Of a DNA stretch of 64,000 nucleotides, positions 17,169 to 24,888 are shown one piece after another; within the stretch, counting starts at the first letter, position 1, and each line of letters starts with the position of its first letter. The DNA comes from Carthagonibacter sp032251515 (GTDB lineage Bacteria > Gemmatimonadota > Gemmatimonadetes > Palauibacterales > Palauibacteraceae): positions 7,846 to 71,845 of the forward strand of contig JAVVDU010000009.1 of the NCBI GenBank assembly GCA_032251515.1, given 5' to 3'. The position numbers and the translations under genes were made by a program. Under the pieces are notes generated by a model. It worked only from the letters and a program-made list of their open reading frames with translations. It ran no database searches and was not told where the DNA came from.

Positions 17169-17839
17169 GAGCGGATCTCCCGCCCGAAGTCTTCCAGCGC
17201 CTTGAACACGGGAGCGGCTCCCCCGACCGCCCGGGCGAGGTTGTCACCCACGTGGTCCCAGTTCACGGCGCTCCAGAACGCCTGCAGGTAGTCGGCCCGC
17301 CGGTTCTGGTACTTGAGGTAGTAGGCGTGCTCCCACACGTCCACGCCGAGCACCGGCACGTGGCCCCGCATCAGCGGGCTGTCCTGGTTCGCCGTCGAGA
17401 ACACCTCGAGCTCTCCGAACGAGTTCACGGCGAGCCAGCCCCAGCCCGAGCCGAACCGCGTCGCGGCGGCGGCCGTGAGCTTCTCCTTGAACCCGTCCAC
17501 CGAGCCGAACGCCGCCTCGAGCTTCTCCTCGAGAAGGCCGTCGGGGCCGGCGGGGCCGCCCGGGGCGATGACGTTCCAGAACAGCTTGTGGTTCACGTAG
17601 CCGCCGCCGTTGTTGCGGACGGCCGTCTTCAGCCCCTCGGGCAGCGACTCGAAGTTCCACAGCAGCTGCTCGGCGGAGTGGCGCTGCAGGCTCTCGTGCC
17701 CCTCGAGCGCCTTGTTGAGGTTGTTCGTGTAGCCGGCGTGATGCTTGGAGTGGTGGATTTCCATGGTGCGCGCATCGATGTGGGGCTCGAGCGCGTCGTA
17801 GTCGTAACCGAGCTCGGGAAGCTGGAACGGATAGGCCAT
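17150..17839 (-). CDS. Superoxide dismutase, Mn-type
   Basis: Converts superoxide to peroxide and oxygen; 229 aa, cytoplasmic. The metal ligands lie in the usual blocks: HHAGYTNNLNKALEG for the first histidines, and DVWEHAYYLKYQNRR for the last Asp and His. The residues that separate Mn from Fe types read as Mn: Gly in GGGYVNH and the Gln of ANQDSPL, which replaces the Fe-type pattern. The start is the ATG at 17839 with a near-perfect AAGGAGA seven bases upstream; the longer frame is not needed. The Asp-box gene overlaps its end by 19 bases. A 127-base space separates it from the OmpA-like gene upstream, so it may have its own promoter, which I could not identify. Confidence 0.95.
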   Translation of the reverse strand: MAYPFQLPELGYDYDALEPHIDARTMEIHHSKHHAGYTNNLNKALEGHESLQRHSAEQLLWNFESLPEGLKTAVRNNGGGYVNHKLFWNVIAPGGPAGPDGLLEEKLEAAFGSVDGFKEKLTAAAATRFGSGWGWLAVNSFGELEVFSTANQDSPLMRGHVPVLGVDVWEHAYYLKYQNRRADYLQAFWSAVNWDHVGDNLARAVGGAAPVFKALEDFGREIRSWAEKL

Positions 17840-17966
17840 ATAAGATCTCCTTCGGTTCGTGGCGGATGGAGCGCGCCCGCCCACCTGCCGCGGGCGCCGG
17901 CCGGGGATCGGCCGCACCGTATGGGTACGGGTTACGCGGCACGAGGTTCCGGACCGACGCGCCCGC

Positions 17967-19424
17967 TCAGTCGCCGGACGCGTCGATCACCACGTCGATG
18001 CGGCGGTTCCTGGCGCGCCCGTCGGCCGTGTCGTTCGGCGCGATGGGGCGGGACTCTCCGTAACCGGCCGCGGTGATCCGGTCGGCGCTCATCGCCACGC
18101 TGCGCAGCAGCCAGTCGCGCACCGCGATGGCGCGGCGCTGGCTGAGGGCCTGGTTCACGTCGTCCCGGCCCACGCTGTCGGTGTGCCCCTCCACCCGGAT
18201 CCGCGCCTCCGGGAACTCCCGCACGATCCGCTCGAGCTTGGTCAGGAGCCCGAAGTCGGCCGGCCGGATCTCGTCCGAGCCGGAGTCGAAGGTGAGCCCG
18301 AACAGGCGAACCACGACCCGGTCCAGCGAGGCGACGACCTCCGCCTCGTCCGGCGCGAAGATGGCGCGCACCTCCCGCAGCCGCTGCTCTGCCCGGCGGC
18401 GCTCGCGCAGCTCCGCAGCGGCCGCCGCCTCGCGTTCCTCCAGCTCCGCGAGGCGGGCGTCCAGCGCGTCTACCTGCCGGTCCAGCCGCTCGACCTCTGC
18501 GGTCCGGGCGGCGAGGTCCTCCCGCAGGGCCTCCCGATCGGCCAGAACGCTGCGGATCGCATGCAGGGCGTCCTCGGCGACCGAGTCGGGTCCCGCGGCG
18601 AAGTCCGACGCGAAGCCCAGCACCGCGGCGATCCGCGCCAGCCGAGCCTCCGAGCGGAGCAGCAGGTCCTCGGCCCGGACGCGCCGCCGGTCCACGCTGT
18701 CGGCCAGCGCCGCGAGCCGCGCCGCGTGCCGGAACTCCGCGGCGGCCTGCTCGGCCAGCTCCCGGGCCCGGCCGAGGTCGCCACCGGGCTCGAGGATGCG
18801 GCGCTCGGCCTCGACGAGCAGCGAGTCGGCCCGCTCCGCCGTGCGCGGGGCGCGCTTCCAGGCCTCCACGCTCCCCGCGGCCCGCCGCTCCTCCTGCGCC
18901 CGGCCGAGCACGTCGGTGCGGACCGCCTCCACCTCCGCCTCGCGGAACGCCTGCACCGCGCGTGCGACCCGCTCGCCGGAGTCCGCGTCGTCGCCGCGCT
19001 CGAGGCGACGGCCGATCTCGCGGGCCTGGGCTTCGGCCTGCTCCCAGCGGCGCGGGTCGTGGTCCGCGGCGCCGGCCTCCAGGGCGGCCTCCCGGGCATC
19101 CAGCACGGGCTGCATGCGGGGACGGGCCTCCGCGGCTGCGCGCTCCGCCTCCGCCAGCGCGGCGAGGGCCTCCCGGACGGCGCGCTCCGCGGCGCCGGGG
19201 CCGGCCGCCTCCGGACCGCGCGCTCTCTCCAGGTTCTCCACCGCCCGCGCGAACGCGGCCGGGGCGAGGAGGAACAGGGCATCCGCCCGCGCGCGCTCGA
19301 GGCGCTCGACCGCGGCCTCGAGCAGGGCGGGCGCGTCCTGGGCGCCGGCCGGGGCGGGCGCGACCGGCACGAGAAGCGTGGCGGCCAGCGCCACGGAGAG
19401 GCGGGCGACCCGCTGCCGGGTCAT
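17967..19424 (-). CDS. OmpA-family protein with long coiled-coil region
   Basis: 485 aa, exported (signal peptide ending APAGAQ at about residue 29). Residues about 30-360 are Ala/Glu/Arg-rich helical coiled-coil. Residues about 365-483 are an OmpA-like peptidoglycan-binding domain (LTFDSGSDEIRP, VEGHTDSVGRDDVNQALSQRR, AAGYGESRPIAPN and RARNRRIDVVI), with the Asp and Arg that hold diaminopimelate. It should link cell wall and envelope. The ATG at 19424 has GGAGG upstream. It follows the thioredoxin-fold gene by 14 bases, so the two form an operon. There is no beta-barrel, so it is periplasmic rather than a porin. Confidence 0.88.
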   Translation of the reverse strand: MTRQRVARLSVALAATLLVPVAPAPAGAQDAPALLEAAVERLERARADALFLLAPAAFARAVENLERARGPEAAGPGAAERAVREALAALAEAERAAAEARPRMQPVLDAREAALEAGAADHDPRRWEQAEAQAREIGRRLERGDDADSGERVARAVQAFREAEVEAVRTDVLGRAQEERRAAGSVEAWKRAPRTAERADSLLVEAERRILEPGGDLGRARELAEQAAAEFRHAARLAALADSVDRRRVRAEDLLLRSEARLARIAAVLGFASDFAAGPDSVAEDALHAIRSVLADREALREDLAARTAEVERLDRQVDALDARLAELEEREAAAAAELRERRRAEQRLREVRAIFAPDEAEVVASLDRVVVRLFGLTFDSGSDEIRPADFGLLTKLERIVREFPEARIRVEGHTDSVGRDDVNQALSQRRAIAVRDWLLRSVAMSADRITAAGYGESRPIAPNDTADGRARNRRIDVVIDASGD

Positions 19425-19438
19425 GGGCGAACCTCCGG

Positions 19439-20011
19439 TCAGGCGCTTCCCGCCGCTTCCGCGATCCGGTCCACCAGCTCGCGGATCGTGGTGCGGCCGT
19501 GGTCCTTCGCGTACCAGCGGCGCGTGTCCTTGTAGATCTCGTCCACGGGCCGCTCGCCCGCGCGCTTCTGCGAGATCACGAGCTCCTGCAGCTCGGCCGG
19601 CCGCGGGCCCCAGCGCGCGACCGGAGTCCCCTCCGGATCGAGCACGATGGCGAGCGGAATCGAGCGGCTGCCGTTCGTCAGGTAGCGGTCCATCAGCTCC
19701 AGGTTCGCATCCCGCTTCAGGATCCGGATCTCGAGCTGCGGCGCGTCCAGGGCGAAGCGCGCCAGGACGGGAACCGTGTTGGACGCGTCGCCGCACCAGT
19801 CTTCGGACAGGACGAGGAGCCGCCAGCGCCCACCGATCGCGGCCAGGCGCGCGAGCTGGTCGTCCGGGGAGGTGGCCCGCTCCCACACGCCGCGCCACAG
19901 CTCGGCGTGCTCGCGGACCTCGTCCTCCAGGTAACGCTCCCAGGGCAGCGCGCGCCCCCATTCCGTCTCGTGGGAGACGTCGCTCTGCGCGGTGTGGAGA
20001 TCAATCGTCAT
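19439..20011 (-). CDS. Thioredoxin-family protein (PF14595-like)
   Basis: 190 aa, cytoplasmic, from the ATG at 20011 (GGAGGCC upstream). The thioredoxin fold carries SEDWCGDASNTVP, with a single Cys where classical thioredoxins have CxxC, and then the cis-Pro region SRSIPLAIVLDPEG. This DWCGD(S/A) form with one Cys and about 190 residues is usual in the Thioredoxin_9 group, so the missing second Cys is a family trait. Function in the family is not settled. It is the first gene of an operon with the OmpA-like gene, transcribed away from pruA. Confidence 0.8.
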   Translation of the reverse strand: MTIDLHTAQSDVSHETEWGRALPWERYLEDEVREHAELWRGVWERATSPDDQLARLAAIGGRWRLLVLSEDWCGDASNTVPVLARFALDAPQLEIRILKRDANLELMDRYLTNGSRSIPLAIVLDPEGTPVARWGPRPAELQELVISQKRAGERPVDEIYKDTRRWYAKDHGRTTIRELVDRIAEAAGSA

Positions 20012-20210
20012 GGTGGCCTCCAGGGCCTCGTTCCGATAGCATAGGCGGGCGCGCGAGGCGCGCCGGAAACAGAAACGTACAGGAACCGCAGTCCTGCGAA
20101 ACCCCGCGCGGCGAGACCGGGTTCCCCGGACGTCAGGGCCCGGCCCGGAGCCCGCCACGCCCCAGGACGCGCGGCCCGCCCCTGCAACTACCGCACACGG
20201 AGCCAGAGAC

Positions 20211-21872
20211 ATGCACCCCGATCCTCGAGGAATCACGGTGGAGGGCGACCTGCGCCCGCCCCCTCCCATCAACGAACCGGTGCTGGACTACGCCCCCGGG
20301 TCCGCCGAGCGGGCGGTGCTCGACGAGACGCTCGACCGCATGGCGTCGGAAGTCGTCGACATCCCCGTCATCGTGGGCGGAGAAGATCACCTGACCGGCG
20401 ACACGGCCGACGTCGTGATGCCGCACGACCACGGCCACGTGCTGGCCCGCTACCACAAGGCGACTCCCGAGCTGATCCGGGCGGCGATCGAGACCGGACA
20501 CGAGGCGTGGCACGAGTGGTCGAACTGGCCCTGGCCCGACCGGGCGGCCGTGTTCCTGCGGGCCGCCGAACTGCTGGCCGGTCCGTGGCGCGCCACCCTG
20601 AACGCTTCGACGATGCTCGGCCAGTCCAAGACGATCCACCAGGCCGAGATCGACGCCGCGTGCGAGATCATCGACTTCTGGCGCTTCAACGTGCACTATG
20701 CGCGCGAGTTGCTCACCCGCCAGCCCATATCCGACGCCGGGGTCTGGAACTACACGGACTACCGCCCGCTGGAAGGCTTCGTCTACGCCATCTCGCCGTT
20801 CAACTTCACCTCGATCGGCGCGAACCTGCCGACGGCCCCGGCCATGCTCGGGAACGTGGCGATCTGGAAGCCGGCCCGGACGTCGCTGTACAGCTCCTAT
20901 TTCCTCATGCGGCTGCTCGAGGAGGCCGGCCTGCCGGGCGGGGTGATCAACTTCCTGCCGGGCAATTCGACGCAGATCTCGGCGGAGCTGATTCGCAGCC
21001 CGCACCTCGCGGGCATTCACTTCACCGGCTCCACGGCCGTGTTCCAGAGCCTCTGGAAGGACGTCGCGGCGAACCTCGAGAACTACCGCTCGTATCCCCG
21101 CATCGTGGGCGAGACGGGCGGCAAGGACTTCATCGTGGCCCACGCCTCGGCGGACGTCGACGCCCTGGTCACCGGGATGGTGCGGGGCGCGTTCGAGTAC
21201 CAGGGGCAGAAGTGCAGCGCCGCCTCCCGGGCGTACGTCCCTGCCTCGCTGTGGCCGGAAGTGAAGGCGAAACTGGGCGAGGAGATCGCGGCGATCCGCA
21301 TGGGCGATCCCCGCGACTTCGGCAACTTCTTCTGCGCCGTGATCGACGGCGCGGCGTGGTCGGACATCAAGGGCTACATCGACCACGCGCGGGACTCCGA
21401 CGACGCGGAAATCCTGTTCGGCGGCGGCTGTTCGGACGAGAAGGGGTGGTTCATCGAGCCGACCGTGATTCTCGCCCGTGACCCGAAGTTCCGGACCATG
21501 TGCGAGGAGATCTTCGGGCCCGTCCTCACGATCCACGTGTACGAGGATTCGGACTGGGAGGAGACGCTCGCCGTCGTCGACGGCACCTCGCCCTACGCCC
21601 TGACCGGGGCCGTGTTCGCCGACGACCGGGCCGCAGTGCGCCAGGCGATGGCGGCGCTCCGCCATGCGGCGGGCAACTTCTACGTCAACGACAAGCCGAC
21701 GGGCGCGGTGGTCGGACAGCAGCCGTTCGGCGGCGCGCGGGCCAGCGGCACGAACGACAAGGCGGGCTCGTGGGTGAACCTGATGCGCTGGGTGTCGCCC
21801 CGCTCGGTGAAGGAGACGTTCGTGCCGGCGGTCGACTGGCGGTATCCGTTCCTGGGGGAGCCGGGATCCTGA
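20211..21872 (+). CDS. L-glutamate gamma-semialdehyde dehydrogenase (P5C dehydrogenase)
   Basis: Oxidises glutamate semialdehyde (from proline, hydroxyproline or ornithine) to glutamate with NAD. 553 aa, the length of the stand-alone PruA/ALDH4A1 form. The catalytic Cys is C335 in GQKCSAASRAYVP, the general base E301 in VGETGGKDF, and N198 lies in SPFNFTSIG. No proline dehydrogenase domain is attached and no putA/prodh gene is in the window. The product of the hydroxyproline genes at 61-63 kb is proline, so this enzyme would complete that route with a proline dehydrogenase encoded elsewhere. The 199-base divergent region to the thioredoxin gene has no convincing promoter. Confidence 0.92.
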   Translation: MHPDPRGITVEGDLRPPPPINEPVLDYAPGSAERAVLDETLDRMASEVVDIPVIVGGEDHLTGDTADVVMPHDHGHVLARYHKATPELIRAAIETGHEAWHEWSNWPWPDRAAVFLRAAELLAGPWRATLNASTMLGQSKTIHQAEIDAACEIIDFWRFNVHYARELLTRQPISDAGVWNYTDYRPLEGFVYAISPFNFTSIGANLPTAPAMLGNVAIWKPARTSLYSSYFLMRLLEEAGLPGGVINFLPGNSTQISAELIRSPHLAGIHFTGSTAVFQSLWKDVAANLENYRSYPRIVGETGGKDFIVAHASADVDALVTGMVRGAFEYQGQKCSAASRAYVPASLWPEVKAKLGEEIAAIRMGDPRDFGNFFCAVIDGAAWSDIKGYIDHARDSDDAEILFGGGCSDEKGWFIEPTVILARDPKFRTMCEEIFGPVLTIHVYEDSDWEETLAVVDGTSPYALTGAVFADDRAAVRQAMAALRHAAGNFYVNDKPTGAVVGQQPFGGARASGTNDKAGSWVNLMRWVSPRSVKETFVPAVDWRYPFLGEPGS

Positions 21873-21998
21873 GCGCCCCGCGGGGCGGTTGAACCGTCGG
21901 GGGCGGTCACGGGTAGCCGGAACGGGGACCCGCGGCCGCCCCCGGCCGCCGGTCGGGAGTGGAGACGGCGGGGCAACGGACTCCGGGCGGGAGGAGCC

Positions 21999-22937
21999 AT
22001 GGCGCGGTTCACCGACGAAGAGCTGATGCGGAAGGTGCAGGAAGGATTCATCGTCGAGTCCGACGAGGACATGACGGACTCCTACCGGTCGGCCCTCATC
22101 ACCCAGCTCACCGTGCAGGGCGACACGGAGCTGATGAGCGCCCCCGCCTACTGGATGGCGGCCCGCGACGCGCCGTCCACGAACACCATGGTCTCGGCCA
22201 CCGCGATCATCCAGGACGAGCTCGGGCACGCGAACATCGCCTACCGGATCCTGCACGACCTCGGCGTGGACACGGACGCCCTCCTCTACGACCGGCCTCC
22301 CGAGAAGTTCAAGAACCCGTTCGGCTTCGACCAGCCGCTGGCGAACTGGGCGGAGCTGGTCACCGCGAACGGCCTGTACGACCGGGCCGGGATCACCCTG
22401 CTGGGCGACGTGCACCGCCACACCTCCTACGGTCCCCTGAAGCGAGCGCTCGTGAAGGTCGGCCTCGAGGAGAACTTCCACCTGCGGCACGGCGAGGCCT
22501 GGATGAAGAAGCTGTGCGAGGCGGGCGGCGAAGGACGGGAGCTGGTGCAACGGGCGGTCGACTGGATGTTCCCGATGGGCGTGGAGTGGTTCGGGATGCC
22601 CGACGACCGCAAGCGCCACAACGCGCAGCTCGACTTCAAGCTCAAGGGGATGACGAACGACCAGCTGCGGGCCACCTGGCTCAAGGCCGTCGTCCCGCTG
22701 TGCGAGTCGCTCGGCCTCGACGTGCCGGCCCGCAGCGATCCCGCGACGGGCGAGGTGGAGCTCCTGTACGAGCTTCCCTGCGAGTGGGACGCGGACGAGC
22801 GGCGCTGGCTGCTGGACACGCCGATCACCTGGGAGCGTGTGTTCGACCGCTGGCGCGCCCGCGGCCCGATGAACGAGGAGTTCGTCGCCTCGATCCGCCG
22901 CAGCCGGGCACGCACCGAGGCCCTGCTGGCGGCCTGA
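21999..22937 (+). CDS. 1,2-phenylacetyl-CoA epoxidase subunit PaaA
   Basis: Catalytic di-iron subunit that epoxidises the aromatic ring of phenylacetyl-CoA. 312 aa, full length. The ferritin-like fold carries the iron ligands in two E-x2-H blocks: QDELGHAN in the first half and EENFHLRHGEAW in the second. DMTDSYRSALITQL and PMGVEWFGMPDDRK are strong PaaA signatures. The gene leads a cluster with the other epoxidase genes, four bases before the DUF59 gene. Neither the reductase gene (paaE) nor the ligase (paaK), isomerase or thioesterase genes are in the window, so those steps must be encoded elsewhere. Confidence 0.95.
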   Translation: MARFTDEELMRKVQEGFIVESDEDMTDSYRSALITQLTVQGDTELMSAPAYWMAARDAPSTNTMVSATAIIQDELGHANIAYRILHDLGVDTDALLYDRPPEKFKNPFGFDQPLANWAELVTANGLYDRAGITLLGDVHRHTSYGPLKRALVKVGLEENFHLRHGEAWMKKLCEAGGEGRELVQRAVDWMFPMGVEWFGMPDDRKRHNAQLDFKLKGMTNDQLRATWLKAVVPLCESLGLDVPARSDPATGEVELLYELPCEWDADERRWLLDTPITWERVFDRWRARGPMNEEFVASIRRSRARTEALLAA

Positions 22938-22941
22938 GACC

Positions 22942-23409
22942 GTGAAGCGGCTCGCGCAGCTCGCGCCCCGCCCGGAGGCGGACACCGGCTACGTCTCGGA
23001 CCTCGAGCGCGGAATGGACTTCTCCGCCGTGTTCGCCGAGACGGCCGGCCGGAATCCCGACCTCGCCCTCGAGGTGCCGGAGTGGGACGGGCCGCCCGAC
23101 GACCTCGCCGAGGCCGCCTGGCGGGCCCTGCACGAGGTCCCGGACCCGGAGTTTCCGGTCTCGCTGCCCGACCTCGGCCTCGTGTACGGGATCGAGGCCG
23201 TGGACGCCACGGTGCGGGTGACCGTGACGTTCACGGCGTCGGCGTGTCCGTGCATCGAGTTCATCAAGTGGGACATCCGCGAGCGGCTGCTCGCCGAGCC
23301 GGGCATCGACGAGGTGCTCGTCGAGGTGACGTGGGACCCGCCGTGGGACACCGGGCGGATCTCGGAGCGCGGCCGGCGCGCCCTGCGGCGCGCCGGCGTG
23401 TCGTTGTGA
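22942..23409 (+). CDS. PaaD N-terminal module (DUF59/MIP18-like)
   Basis: 155 aa from GTG. Residues about 48-150 are a DUF59/MIP18 domain (ALHEVPDPEFPVSLPDLGLVYGI; TASACPCIEFIKWDIRERL; VTWDPPWDTGRISERGRRAL), matching the first two thirds of PaaD, the protein thought to help mature the iron centre of the epoxidase. The C-terminal zinc ribbon that normally completes PaaD is absent. A matching ribbon is encoded as a separate gene at 24575-24841, after paaB and paaC. The extra N-terminal 45 residues are not found in standard PaaD. It starts four bases after the paaA stop. Confidence 0.85.
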   Translation: MKRLAQLAPRPEADTGYVSDLERGMDFSAVFAETAGRNPDLALEVPEWDGPPDDLAEAAWRALHEVPDPEFPVSLPDLGLVYGIEAVDATVRVTVTFTASACPCIEFIKWDIRERLLAEPGIDEVLVEVTWDPPWDTGRISERGRRALRRAGVSL

Positions 23410-23512
23410 CGTTCGCGCCCGCGTCCGGCGCGCGCGGCGCCGGACCTCGCGGCGCTGCGCCGCGCGGCGAAGCCCGCCCCGACATCCGCCACGCCATCCG
23501 GGAGGAGGAGCG

Positions 23513-23749
23513 ATGGGTCACCTGAGCGGCGAGAGTCTGTACGAGGTGTTCGCGCGCCAGAAGCGCGAGGACCGCCTCGAGCACGTCGGCGCCGTGTCGG
23601 CGCCGAACGCCGAGCTGGCCCGCGTCTACGCCTGGAAGACCTACGACGAGGCCACCTGGTTCGAGATGGTCGTCGCGCCGCGACACGCCTTCCACCCGGT
23701 GAACCGCGACGAGGCGCCGTTCACGCTGCACGCCGCGGGGGCCGCGTGA
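23513..23749 (+). CDS. 1,2-phenylacetyl-CoA epoxidase subunit PaaB
   Basis: Small subunit of 78 aa needed for the epoxidase complex. The sequence runs LYEVFARQKREDRLEHVGAV, with APNAELARVYAWKTYDE and WFEMVVAPR following, the compact PaaB fold. GGGAGGAGGAG precedes the ATG. Its stop overlaps the paaC start as GTGA, giving coupled translation. It lies 103 bases after the DUF59 gene, an unusual place, since paaB normally follows paaA directly. Confidence 0.93.
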   Translation: MGHLSGESLYEVFARQKREDRLEHVGAVSAPNAELARVYAWKTYDEATWFEMVVAPRHAFHPVNRDEAPFTLHAAGAA

Positions 23750-24573
23750 CGGCGGGGCGCGGCGCCGGCTACCGGTCGGCCGCCGAGCTTCCGTCCGATG
23801 TCGGCCCGGCGCTGGCGGGAACGCTGCTCGCCCTGGCCGACAGCAAGCGGATCCTCGGGATGCGCTACGGCGAGTGGATCCTCGGCGCCCCGACCCTCGA
23901 GGCCGGGATCGCCTGCTCCGCGATGGCGCAGGACGAGTGGGGACACGCGCGCATCCTGTACGCCATGCTGAAGGACTTCGGGATGGACCCGGCGGCGCTG
24001 GAGCACGGGCGCGAGGCAGGCGAGTACCGCAGCTGCGAGCTGCTGGACGCGCCCGCGGCGGACTGGCCGGACCTGCTGGCGCTGAACCTGCTCCTCGACA
24101 CGGCCCTCTCGGTGCAGGTGGAGGCCCTCGCCCGCAGCCGGTTCGAGCCGGTCCACTTCAAGGCGCGCAAGCTCCTCGAGGAGGAGCGGTTCCACTTCGG
24201 CCACGCGCGGGGCTGGTCCCTGCGTCTGGGGAGCGCGGCGGCCGGTCGGCGCGCGCTCGCCGGTGCGTTCGCGGCGGCCCTCGGCCCCTGTCCGGGCTGG
24301 TTCGGTCCCGGGGACGGTCCCGGCGGCGTGCTCGCCGCGCACGACATCACGGACGGCACGCCGGACCAGCTGCGCGACCGCTGGACGCGCCGCATCGCGC
24401 CGGTGCTGCGCGAGGCCGGTCTCGACGAGCTCGCCGATTCGCTGGAGGCCGCGCCTCTGCCGGCCTGGGACGGCTGGGACCCCCTGCGGCGCCGGCGGGC
24501 GCCCGGCGGCCCGGACGCGGAGACACTGGCGCGCATCCGGGGCGACCGGAACCGCGCCGTGCTGATGGACTGA
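23746..24573 (+). CDS. 1,2-phenylacetyl-CoA epoxidase subunit PaaC
   Basis: Structural ferritin-like partner of PaaA, 275 aa, GTG start inside the paaB stop. Signatures are LLALADSKRILGMRYGEWILGAP, SAMAQDEWGHARILY and LLEEERFHFGHARGW. It forms the A-C core heterodimer of the oxygenase. The C-terminus is Gly/Ala-rich and ends one base before the zinc-ribbon gene, so that gene is part of the same transcript. Confidence 0.93.
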   Translation: MTAGRGAGYRSAAELPSDVGPALAGTLLALADSKRILGMRYGEWILGAPTLEAGIACSAMAQDEWGHARILYAMLKDFGMDPAALEHGREAGEYRSCELLDAPAADWPDLLALNLLLDTALSVQVEALARSRFEPVHFKARKLLEEERFHFGHARGWSLRLGSAAAGRRALAGAFAAALGPCPGWFGPGDGPGGVLAAHDITDGTPDQLRDRWTRRIAPVLREAGLDELADSLEAAPLPAWDGWDPLRRRRAPGGPDAETLARIRGDRNRAVLMD

Positions 24574-24574
24574 G

Positions 24575-24841
24575 GTGGAGGTGGACGGCGGAGCGGCGGG
24601 GGGGCGCGGCGGGCCCGGAGCCCCGGGCGGAGGAGCGGGCGAGGGGCGTCGCCGGCTGGGCGGGCCGCTGCCCGGCGCCGGCGTGCCGGCCTGCGTGCCG
24701 TGTCCGCACTGCGGCGGCGCCGACACGGAGCTGATGACGGCGTTCGGGTCGGCCCTGTCGGTGAGCCAGTACTGGTGCCGTCCCTGCCGGACGGTGTTCG
24801 AGTTCATGAAATGGAGAGCCGGGGACGCGGACGGTTCCTGA
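24575..24841 (+). CDS. PaaD C-terminal module (zinc ribbon) as separate gene
   Basis: 88-aa protein from GTG, starting one base after the paaC stop. The first 40 residues are Gly/Arg-rich and low-complexity. The rest is CPHCGGADTELMTAFGS followed by YWCRPCRTVFEFMKW: two CxxC pairs 17-20 residues apart around an FGS turn. This is the same order of features as the C-terminal third of E. coli PaaD (CPxC, EFGS, YxCxxCxxxF, K). It therefore looks like the detached zinc-ribbon half of PaaD, with the DUF59 half encoded at 22942-23409. The paralogy is read from motif order; no alignment was run. Confidence 0.8.
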   Translation: MEVDGGAAGGRGGPGAPGGGAGEGRRRLGGPLPGAGVPACVPCPHCGGADTELMTAFGSALSVSQYWCRPCRTVFEFMKWRAGDADGS

Positions 24842-24863
24842 TCCGCCCGCTCCCCGGCTCTCC
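24813..24863. terminator. Hairpin between convergent paa and DPP IV genes
   Basis: A 13-base perfect inverted repeat (GGAGAGCCGGGGA at 24813-24825 and its complement at 24851-24863) with a 25-base loop spans the stop of the zinc-ribbon gene. Placed between converging genes it could stop transcription from both sides. No T-run is present. Confidence 0.5.
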
Positions 24864-24888
24864 GGCTTCCTCGCCGGACCTCTCTCCG

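Noticed and set aside
19790..19830. Thioredoxin-fold protein lacking the second active-site Cys, considered as a broken enzyme
   Set aside because: The DWCGD(S/A) form with a single Cys is usual in the Thioredoxin_9 type family of this length, so it is not treated as an anomaly.
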